Shown piece after piece: positions 1-4,411 of a stretch of 5,057 nt of DNA (the stretch's first letter is position 1; every line of letters begins with the position of its first letter). Where the stretch lies: contig JALOMF010000345.1 in assembly GCA_025455635.1 (NCBI GenBank), forward strand, positions 1 through 5,057. The letters are read 5' to 3'. The notes beneath the pieces were generated by a model. That model was not told the origin of the DNA, did no database searches, and saw only the letters and a program-made list of their open reading frames with translations. The DNA comes from Saprospiraceae bacterium. Lineage in GTDB: Bacteria; Bacteroidota; Bacteroidia; Chitinophagales; Saprospiraceae. The translations under genes and the position numbers were made by a program.

Positions 1-173
1 GACGGGTCGACGAAGTCGATTTTGCTTTGGTTACTTTTGCTTTGGTGGGTTAACGGAAGTTGTTATGTTTGTATCGTGCATATCCGCTTGTTAGTGGCGG
101 CAATTGGTGCAAATTTGGGTCTATTGCCGATGCTGGGTCGGAGGCATAGGTAGTTATTTAAAATTATTGATTC
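1..173. other. Non-coding left flank with short repeats
   Basis: I find no convincing gene here. Plus-strand frame 1 is open from base 1 to a TAG at 151-153, but its translation is low-complexity (Leu/Trp-rich, then Arg-rich) and resembles no family I know. Visible structure is a 5-bp inverted repeat TCGAC/GTCGA (7-11, 15-19) with a GAA loop followed by TTTT, and two copies of a 12-base unit, ttttgctttggt (20-31 and 35-46), spaced 15 bases apart. There is also an imperfect inverted repeat joining gttaacgga (about 50-58) with tccgcttgttag (about 84-95). A ggagg at 140-144 lies 29 bases before the next start codon, too far to be its ribosome binding site. No clear TAnnTTTG promoter was found. 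Confidence 0.4.
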
Positions 174-539
174 ATGGATAATCATCAATTTAAAGAGATG
201 GCAATCTTCAATTTCGCTGCATGGATGGATGGAGGAAGTGTTACTTTTAATTGCGTAACAAAAGACGGAAAGAGCTTTGTAATTGAAATAACTCAACATG
301 TAATATTTAAAATACCTAAAGGAGTTGAAGGGATAATGAAGCTGCCTGGCCGAATTTACATGAATAACTCATTAATTCCCGTGCGTTCGGAATTAGAAAT
401 GAAATTAATATCTGAACTCAAAGAGGTGGTCAACAGAAAAGGCGGGCTTGGAAGCATGGATAAAGCTTGTCTCGTACACCATCTCAATTATATTGACTCA
501 GAACAATACGTAATAAACAGTATAAACCATAGCGAATAA
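174..539 (+). CDS. Hypothetical protein, 121 aa, orphan
   Basis: I do not recognise this protein. It starts at ATG 174 and ends at the TAA at 537-539. It has no signal peptide, no membrane segment and no Cys/His metal cluster, so it is probably cytoplasmic. The first 60 residues look strand-rich (SVTFNCVTKDGKSFVIEIT), with a turn at LPGRIYMNN. This is followed by an amphipathic helix starting at PVRSELEMKLISELKEVV and a short C-terminal segment. It is the only plus-strand gene in the window and runs convergently towards the PIN toxin. Two 60-base lines I counted by hand inside it are 42% and 30% GC, against 63% for one line in the cyclase, so it is probably acquired DNA. Codon periodicity looks real, but without a homologue this remains a prediction. 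It could be a cassette-borne accessory or immunity-type protein; that is a guess from size and setting only. Confidence 0.6.
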   Translation: MDNHQFKEMAIFNFAAWMDGGSVTFNCVTKDGKSFVIEITQHVIFKIPKGVEGIMKLPGRIYMNNSLIPVRSELEMKLISELKEVVNRKGGLGSMDKACLVHHLNYIDSEQYVINSINHSE

Positions 540-671
540 CAACTAATGCCAGAAAACAATCAAAAGTGGTATTATAGAACTTTAAATATAGTTAATGGGT
601 GTATTTAAAATGAGATTCTCTCCCAAAAGTTTTTTTTACGCCACCTTCGGGTAGCTGCAAAACGTTAGCCC
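540..671. other. Intergenic region between convergent genes
   Basis: This stretch separates the plus-strand orphan gene from the remnant behind the PIN toxin. It holds a weak hairpin, GAGA-TTC-TCTC (612-622), followed seven bases later by a run of eight T (630-637). That could be a poor terminator for the plus-strand gene, but the 4-bp stem is marginal. A second small hairpin, ACC-TTCG-GGT, lies at about 643-652. The right edge, GCTGCAAAACGTTAGCC (about 654-670), ends exactly where the cyclase-tail remnant begins. Its GTTA pairs with the TAAC at the orphan gene's stop, a layout that vaguely recalls an integron cassette boundary. No ORF worth calling was seen. Confidence 0.35.
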
Positions 672-722
672 TCACGCCTCCACAAAATACATCTCCACCT
701 CCCCCTTCCTGGCTACAAACCG
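672..722 (-). pseudogene. Remnant of a cyclase 3' end (copy C)
   Basis: Read on the minus strand from 722, this gives RFVARKGEVEMYFVEA followed by TGA (672-674). That matches the last residues of the full cyclase upstream (RVAAKGKGEVEMYFV). The 33 bases 677-709 are identical to 1433-1465 in copy B, and 688-709 are identical to 2182-2203 in the real gene. Left of about 722 there is no further cyclase similarity; the sequence becomes the PIN toxin, read in another frame. The PIN stop codon (713-715) lies inside the remnant. The F-V-A-R-K wording differs from the intact gene, so the remnant may come from a different cyclase paralogue. It has no start and no catalytic residues, and is not expected to make a protein. 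Confidence 0.75.
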
Positions 723-1144
723 AGCCAACCATCATAGAACGCCTTGGGGCTGGAGATTTTTATACCCCGACATTCCTCAAAATCAAAATGGTGCATGTTG
801 CCAGAAACGATGTTTCCAGCATCGGCAGCAACCGCAATTTCAAGCACTCGGTTATCCGGCTCGTCTTTGATGATGGTAATGACTTCGGTGGGTTCGGCCA
901 CTACTGCAATAGCTTTCAATGCTTTTAGCAGTTGTTTGGCTTTCTTGGGGAAGTCTGGATATTTCTTTGCAAATCGTACACGCTGTGAAACCTCCTCGTA
1001 TTCTTTTAGGAGCAGGGGCGATAGGCAAATCCGTATTTCACCGGTCAAGACCAATTCATTGAAGATTTTGTAGGGATACCCAAATTGGCCAATGATGGCT
1101 GATATGAAAACATTGGTGTCAATGACCACCCGGTTATTTTCCAT
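713..1144 (-). CDS. PIN-domain toxin, COG1569-type (VapC-like)
   Basis: This is a 143-residue putative toxin-antitoxin RNase of the PIN family (COG1569 type). Such proteins cut RNA in the cytoplasm using Mg2+ or Mn2+ held by acidic residues. Visible motifs are VVIDTNVFISA with D9, LLLKEYEEV with E48, DEPDNRVLE with D97, and SGNMHHF followed by a GIKISSPKAF tail. The fourth acidic position is N116 where many PIN proteins have Asp; Gly-Asn at this place also occurs in this branch, so activity is not excluded. I chose ATG 1144 because it overlaps the antitoxin's stop by 11 bases and gives the usual N-terminus just before the first Asp. The reading upstream to 1171 would need a TTG start and adds nine residues (TKKSTTTG-like) atypical of the family. 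It is cotranscribed with, and probably translationally coupled to, its antitoxin. The stop codon TAG falls within cyclase remnant C. Confidence 0.85.
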   Translation of the reverse strand: MENNRVVIDTNVFISAIIGQFGYPYKIFNELVLTGEIRICLSPLLLKEYEEVSQRVRFAKKYPDFPKKAKQLLKALKAIAVVAEPTEVITIIKDEPDNRVLEIAVAADAGNIVSGNMHHFDFEECRGIKISSPKAFYDGWLGL

Positions 1145-1358
1145 GCCGGTAGTCGTTGATTTCTTGGTCAATTTCGGCCTCCGTCATCTGTTCCAACGGT
1201 GTGGTAGCCGCTACACGGTTCATCTCATCGAACAGCTTTTTTGCTTTAACGTATTTGTCGAAAAACTCCACATTGGCGATGAAATCCATGGAATTGAGCA
1301 ATTCCATCAGGAGTTTCGCCTTTCCGGGCTGGTTAAGTTTTATGACTAAGGTATCCAT
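1134..1358 (-). CDS. Small antitoxin partner of the PIN toxin
   Basis: This 74-residue protein begins MDTLVIKLNQPGKAKLLMELLNS-like and continues with a charged helical stretch (FFDKYVKAKKLFDEMNRV) and a short acidic tail (TEAEIDQEINDYRHGK). I know the general pattern from small Bacteroidota proteins encoded just before COG1569 PIN toxins: a short N-terminal strand that could form a dimeric DNA-binding fold, then a C-terminal region that could wrap the toxin. I cannot name a Pfam family with certainty. Its last 11 bases overlap the toxin start, and antitoxin-first order is the norm for these pairs. The ATG at 1356-1358 has no Shine-Dalgarno sequence, as is common in this phylum. The function as antitoxin is inferred mainly from size, order and overlap. 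Autoregulation of the promoter just upstream is likely by analogy only. Confidence 0.7.
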   Translation of the reverse strand: MDTLVIKLNQPGKAKLLMELLNSMDFIANVEFFDKYVKAKKLFDEMNRVAATTPLEQMTEAEIDQEINDYRHGK

Positions 1359-1377
1359 TTGTTGCAGGTAATTTCAG

Positions 1378-1385
1378 CAAATTTA
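1378..1385 (-). promoter_or_regulatory. Possible -7 box for the PIN TA pair
   Basis: On the minus strand the sequence TAAATTTG fits the Bacteroidota -7 consensus TAnnTTTG exactly. It would place transcription start around 1371, about 13 bases before the antitoxin ATG. No good -33 TTG element is seen 17-20 bases further upstream, so the call rests on one box in an AT-rich spacer (1359-1427). Confidence 0.3.
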
Positions 1386-1427
1386 AGCAAAATAAACATG
1401 ATTTTACGTGGAAATTCTGCATCGTGT

Positions 1428-1511
1428 TCACCCCTCCACAAAATACATCTCCACCTCCCCCTTCCCCTTCGCCGCCAACCGGCCCCGTGGGAGCAGGTGA
1501 ATTTGCTTCAA
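1428..1511 (-). pseudogene. Frameshifted remnant of a cyclase 3' end (copy B)
   Basis: On the minus strand this copies the end of the cyclase gene. It begins with AAATTCACCTG (KFTC, 1494-1504), loses one base near 1487-1495, then continues in the shifted frame as PRGRLAAKGKGEVEMYFVEG and TGA (1428-1430). Bases 1444-1477 are a perfect 34-base match to 2182-2215 in the real gene. Similarity stops at about 1511, where the DUF5615 toxin ends; that toxin's TGA (1508-1510) coincides with the TGAAG of the cyclase sequence. So the toxin appears to take its stop codon from the cyclase-derived sequence. The remnant cannot encode a working domain, because the catalytic residues lie far upstream in the intact gene. 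Confidence 0.8.
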
Positions 1512-1843
1512 TAAATCTCAATCAAGCCCTGGTGTTCGCTTTTATCAAGCGCCTCGATTCCATTTCGACTTTCTATCAATAGTGCTGCAACCTGTTCGGA
1601 TGCCAAGTTCCCCCGGCGAATGAGAATGATTTTCGGTGGGAATCCTCGCAGCATCAAAGGGTTGGCAAAATCCTCGTCATTGGTGACGATACTATATTGG
1701 TTTGCCTTCGCCCATTTCCAAATATCCTTATCACTAGCCGGGATAGCCAGCCCAGTTCTTGTAACATGTTCAACGCCAGGGAAGTCAATGGACAGCTTTT
1801 TTACAATCCTCCATGAAAGGTTTGCATCAAGCAACAGTTTCAT
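1508..1843 (-). CDS. DUF5615 PIN-like toxin (COG4634 type)
   Basis: This 111-residue protein has the hallmarks of the DUF5615 (Mut7-C-like) PIN-fold family: MKLLLDANLSWRIV with D6, GLAIPASDKDIWKWA with D38/D40, SIVTNDEDF with D56 and D58, and a KIILIRRGNL strand near residue 75. These acidic residues are the expected metal site of a PIN-type nuclease, so an RNA-cutting toxin acting in the cytoplasm is the likely role. This is inferred from the fold; the family is less studied than VapC. Length is normal, and the final residues EIY run directly into cyclase remnant B. The ATG overlaps the stop of the DUF433 gene by four bases (ATGA), a sign of translational coupling. DUF433 followed by DUF5615 is a recurrent gene pair. 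Confidence 0.85.
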   Translation of the reverse strand: MKLLLDANLSWRIVKKLSIDFPGVEHVTRTGLAIPASDKDIWKWAKANQYSIVTNDEDFANPLMLRGFPPKIILIRRGNLASEQVAALLIESRNGIEALDKSEHQGLIEIY

Positions 1844-2070
1844 GCGGCGGCAAGGATTTTAGTGCTTTCCTCCCTGTTTGCCGCAAAAGCCAACGCCGCC
1901 CGTATCGCCTCAATGCTCAATTCCGGGAAATCCTCGATAATTTCCTCGTTCGTCATGCCAGCCGCTAGCCAGCCCAGTATATCGCCTACGGAGATGCGGG
2001 TATTTTTGATGCAAGGCTTCCCAAATCGGATGTTCGGGTTGATGCTGATATATGCTCGGAAGTTTTCCAT
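1840..2070 (-). CDS. DUF433 antitoxin
   Basis: This 76-residue DUF433 (COG2442) protein carries the family signature NPNIRFGKPCIKNTRISV, then GDILGWLAAGMTNEEIIEDFP and a final helix ELSIEAIRAALAFAA. The middle helices resemble a helix-turn-helix, and these proteins are regarded as DNA-binding antitoxins for PIN-like partners, here the overlapping DUF5615 gene. I chose ATG 2070 because the domain starts within ten residues of it, the usual N-terminus. An in-frame ATG at 2152-2154 would add 28 residues with no family resemblance. That longer form overlaps the cyclase stop as ATGA, so it cannot be dismissed. However, a promoter-like pair and a palindrome between the two starts favour the shorter one. 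Expected role: neutralise the toxin and repress its own promoter. Confidence 0.85.
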   Translation of the reverse strand: MENFRAYISINPNIRFGKPCIKNTRISVGDILGWLAAGMTNEEIIEDFPELSIEAIRAALAFAANREESTKILAAA

Positions 2071-2088
2071 AGAAAAGGTAATGAATGA

Positions 2089-2104
2089 TGGGCAACGATG
2101 CCCA
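2089..2104. promoter_or_regulatory. Perfect palindrome, candidate operator
   Basis: TGGGCA-ACGA-TGCCCA is a perfect 6-bp inverted repeat with a 4-base centre. It lies 18 bases upstream of the DUF433 ATG at 2070, around the expected transcription start of the candidate promoter at 2109-2139. That is a good place for an autoregulatory antitoxin to bind. It could instead be an RNA hairpin in the leader. The binding role is inference from position only. Confidence 0.4.
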
Positions 2105-2108
2105 GCCA

Positions 2109-2139
2109 CGAAATTAAAGGGATTCCCTGAAATACCCAA
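2109..2139 (-). promoter_or_regulatory. Candidate promoter of the DUF433/DUF5615 pair
   Basis: On the minus strand a TTG (2137-2139) is followed after 20 bases by TAATTTCG (2109-2116). This is one base off the Bacteroidota -7 consensus TAnnTTTG, at nearly the usual spacing. Transcription would start near 2102, within the palindrome at 2089-2104. A second small palindrome, GGGATTCCC (2119-2127, plus strand), lies between the boxes. The promoter starts right after the cyclase stop, allowing the TA pair to be transcribed independently of the cyclase. Confidence 0.35.
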
Positions 2140-2150
2140 GCTGTGCCTCT

Positions 2151-4292
2151 TCATCCCTCGCTCCTCACCCCTGAAACAAAGTACATCTCCACCTCCCCCT
2201 TCCCCTTCGCCGCCACTCGGCCTCGTGGCGTACAGGTGAATTTCTCCTTCACCAGCGCATAAGTCGCCTCCGAGATGTTCACCTTGCCCGGCTCGCCGCT
2301 GGACTCCATGCGGGCGCCCATGTTCACCGTATCGCCCCAGATGTCGTAGGCGAACTTCTTCTGGCCCACCACGCCCGCCACCACTGGCCCCGTGTGTATG
2401 CCGATGCGACAGACGAAGACGGGCTTGCCTGCCGCCCGGTTTTTCTCGCCGAATTGCTGCATGAACACCTGCATTTCCAGCGCTGCCCGCACCATGTCCT
2501 CGGCGTGGGTGGTGGTCGGTTCGGGCAGGCCAGCAGCGCAGAAATAGGCATCGCCGATGGTCTTAATCTTCTCAATGCTGTATTTGCCGACGATGTCGTC
2601 GAAGGCCCGGAAGCACTCGTCCAGTTCGGCCACCAGTTCCTCTGCGCTGATTTGCTCGGAGATGGCCGTGAAGCCCTTGAAATCGGTGAAAAGCACCGTG
2701 ACGGAATCGTAGCGGCGAGCCTTGGCCTTGCCGTGCGCCTTCAGTTCTTCGGCGGTCTGGGCGGGCAGGATATTGAGCAGGAGGTCGTCCGAGCGCTTTT
2801 TTTCCCGTTGGATGGTTTTGTTCTTGCTGAACAACGTGAGCAGTAAAATGGCCAGCAACCCTGCTCCGCCGAGCACCGAATAGAACCGGGTGCGCTCGCT
2901 GCGCAATTTGGCTTCCTGCAATTGCAGCGCCTGCTGCTGCCGCTCAATTTCTTGCTGTTTTTTGCGGTCGGTGTAAACGGCTTCCCGGCGTTGTTCGGCC
3001 ACCAGCCGCTCCTCCGTGAAGGTCGAGTAGCGCAGCTCGTCGTACTGCTCCCGGTATTGGTAGGCTGCCTCGAAATTGCCCATTTTGAAGTTGATGCGGG
3101 CGAGGTCTTTCAGGCCGTTCTGTTGGTATTTCAGGTCGTTTATTTCCTTCGCAATGGCGTAGTAGCGTTGCGTGTAGTCCAGTGCTTCGGGGTAGCGCTT
3201 CTGCCTGCGACGCACGTCGGCGATACCGTTGTAAACCTCCATGATGCCCGCCCGGTCTTCCAGTTTCTCCCTGATTTTCAAGGACTTAGCGAAATATTCC
3301 TCCGTCTGCGCCCAAGTCTTTTGCGCCAGCGCCGGGTCGCCTTTTTTATCATAAAAACTGCCGAGGTTCTTTAGGACATAACCAATATTGTTGAAGATTT
3401 CGGCCTGCCCTTCCTCGTCTTCCAGCCGTTGCCGGATGGCAAGTGCTTCTTTGAAAATGGTCAATGCCTTTTCAAAATATTGCTGCGTTTCTTGGGTAAA
3501 ACTATCAAGGTCCATCAAGTCTTCGCCCTGCGAGTCGTTGAGGTTGGCGAGGTTGTTGAGCACGCTGGCTACCTGCCATTCGTTGCCGAGGCTGCGGTTC
3601 AGGTCGAGGGATTTCTGGTAGGCTATTTCGGCATCTTTGAAACGGTCGGTTTCCGTGCGGATGTTCCCGACGATGTTCCAGGCATTGGCCACGCCTTCGG
3701 CATTTTCTTCGGGGTCGGTGGCTTCGAGGTAGCGGAGGATATTCTCGTTGGCTTCTTGGTAGTCGCCCATTTTCTCCAGCACGTTGGCGATGTTGTAGTA
3801 GGCGTTCACGGCACGGGCCGAGTCGCCGACCTCCCGCCGCAGTTGCTGCGATTGCTGGTAATCGGCCAAGGCACCGAGGTAGTCGCCCTTGTTTTCCTTG
3901 ACGTTGGCGATATTGTTCAGCAGCTTGGCCACACCCGTGCGGTCGCCGAGTTGTTCCCGTATTTTCCGGCTTTTTTGAAAAAAATCAATCGCTACGTCTG
4001 GCTCCCCGTGGATGTCGGCCACCACACCCCGGAAGTTGAGGGCATTGCCTTCGCCTTTTTTGAAGCCCAGTTTTTTGGCCAAAACCAGCGCCGAATCGAG
4101 GTGGGCAATGGCCGTTTTCGGGTCATCGAACTTGAGTTCCCAAGCAATATCGTTGAGGAGATTGACCCGGTTGGTGTCGGGTCGGGCGGTTTTCAGCAGT
4201 CGGGTAAGGCTATCAGCCACGGGGTTTTGCTGCGCCATTGCGAAGCAAGGCAGGAACAGGAGGGTGATATGAATGGGCCAGTTTCTCGGCAT
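2151..4292 (-). CDS. TPR-domain membrane adenylate cyclase, class III
   Basis: This 713-residue protein predicts conversion of ATP to cAMP. Order of parts: signal peptide at residues 1-20 (hydrophobic ITLLFLPCFAMA, cleavage before QQ), and about seven TPR units at roughly 40-415 with repeated cores such as NNIANVKENKGDY, YNIANVLEKMGDY and NNLANLNDSQG. A charged coiled coil (about 425-470) and one membrane helix (about 471-489) follow. A class III catalytic domain at about 526-706 completes the protein. The TPR part should lie in the periplasm and the cyclase in the cytoplasm. Metal-binding D537 (LFTDFKGF) and D581 (TIGDAYF) are present. K575 (EKIKTIG) and D650 (YDIWGD) form the adenine-specifying pair, and N657 and R661 are the transition-state residues, so an active adenylate rather than guanylate cyclase is expected. 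ATG 4292 gives the signal peptide; the longer frame to 4334 needs TTG. The tail SGVRSEG runs beyond the end seen in both nearby remnants. Confidence 0.9.
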   Translation of the reverse strand: MPRNWPIHITLLFLPCFAMAQQNPVADSLTRLLKTARPDTNRVNLLNDIAWELKFDDPKTAIAHLDSALVLAKKLGFKKGEGNALNFRGVVADIHGEPDVAIDFFQKSRKIREQLGDRTGVAKLLNNIANVKENKGDYLGALADYQQSQQLRREVGDSARAVNAYYNIANVLEKMGDYQEANENILRYLEATDPEENAEGVANAWNIVGNIRTETDRFKDAEIAYQKSLDLNRSLGNEWQVASVLNNLANLNDSQGEDLMDLDSFTQETQQYFEKALTIFKEALAIRQRLEDEEGQAEIFNNIGYVLKNLGSFYDKKGDPALAQKTWAQTEEYFAKSLKIREKLEDRAGIMEVYNGIADVRRRQKRYPEALDYTQRYYAIAKEINDLKYQQNGLKDLARINFKMGNFEAAYQYREQYDELRYSTFTEERLVAEQRREAVYTDRKKQQEIERQQQALQLQEAKLRSERTRFYSVLGGAGLLAILLLTLFSKNKTIQREKKRSDDLLLNILPAQTAEELKAHGKAKARRYDSVTVLFTDFKGFTAISEQISAEELVAELDECFRAFDDIVGKYSIEKIKTIGDAYFCAAGLPEPTTTHAEDMVRAALEMQVFMQQFGEKNRAAGKPVFVCRIGIHTGPVVAGVVGQKKFAYDIWGDTVNMGARMESSGEPGKVNISEATYALVKEKFTCTPRGRVAAKGKGEVEMYFVSGVRSEG
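2164..2250 (-). repeat. Cyclase 3' end, source copy (A) of a three-copy repeat
   Basis: This part of the intact cyclase gene, encoding about KEKFTC to EMYFVSG, is repeated as remnants at 1428-1511 and 672-722 on the same strand. The core shared by all three is the block beginning tacatctccacctccccctt (2182-2201 here, 1444-1463, 688-707). Copies A and B share 34 identical bases. On the minus strand the core is a polypurine tract with G runs of four, five, two and two. Compared with B and C, copy A has one extra base just after the codons for MYFV. Confidence 0.8.
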
Positions 4293-4319
4293 CGAGCCAG
4301 TGTGTCTGTTTTTTGCGGT

Positions 4320-4348
4320 GCAATATAGGCTCAATCTCTATCAACAAA
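4320..4348 (-). promoter_or_regulatory. Weak candidate promoter of the cyclase
   Basis: Minus-strand TTTG (4345-4348) is followed 17 bases later by TATATTGC (4320-4327), a partial match to TAnnTTTG. It lies 28 bases before ATG 4292. The upstream box overlaps the T run of the preceding gene's terminator, so part of the signal may be coincidental. The strong terminator upstream means the cyclase does need its own promoter somewhere in 4293-4345. Confidence 0.25.
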
Positions 4349-4383
4349 AAAGGCGTTGGCTGAAATGATTTTCCGCCAACGCC
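4346..4383 (-). terminator. Strong intrinsic terminator
   Basis: On the minus strand GGCGTTGGC (4375-4383) pairs with GCCAACGCC (4352-4360), a perfect 9-bp stem. After a G/A mismatch it can continue through GAAA/TTTC with an ATCA loop, and six T follow immediately (4346-4351). It begins 28 bases after the stop of the T9SS protein and ends 53 bases before the cyclase start, so it separates the two transcription units. Confidence 0.92.
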
Positions 4384-4411
4384 CATCATGTCATTAAAAC
4401 AACAGTTGTTA

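Noticed and set aside
612..637. Hairpin plus T-run as terminator of the orphan gene
   Set aside because: The stem is only 4 bp, and seven bases separate it from the T run. It is mentioned in the intergenic entry but not called.
1145..1171. Longer N-terminus for the PIN toxin
   Set aside because: It needs a TTG start well inside the antitoxin gene and adds residues atypical of the family. ATG 1144 gives a normal start with an 11-base overlap.
1333..1521. Minus-strand frame of 62 codons between the two TA pairs
   Set aside because: Its Gly/Glu-rich stretch is the cyclase remnant read in the wrong frame; the correct frame gives the KGKGEVEMYFV ending.
672..2250. CRISPR array suggested by three similar short blocks
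   Set aside because: The copies are unequally spaced by roughly 750 bases, contain genes between them, and are clearly the coding end of a cyclase.
2922..3374. Plus-strand frame of 150 codons opposite the cyclase
   Set aside because: It is a shadow of the coiled-coil and TPR coding sequence, with no recognisable family and no promoter.
2151..4292. Guanylate rather than adenylate cyclase
   Set aside because: The purine-selecting positions are Lys575 and Asp650, the adenine-type pair; guanylate cyclases usually have Glu and Cys/Ser there.
3429..4328. Long open frame of 299 codons on the plus strand
   Set aside because: It lies fully antisense to the cyclase TPR region. Its translation is Val/Gly/Phe-rich with no domain, while the minus-strand reading gives clear TPR repeats. 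High GC explains the absence of stops.
4293..4334. Longer N-terminus for the cyclase
   Set aside because: It would start at TTG and put 14 polar residues before the signal peptide; ATG 4292 begins a standard signal peptide.
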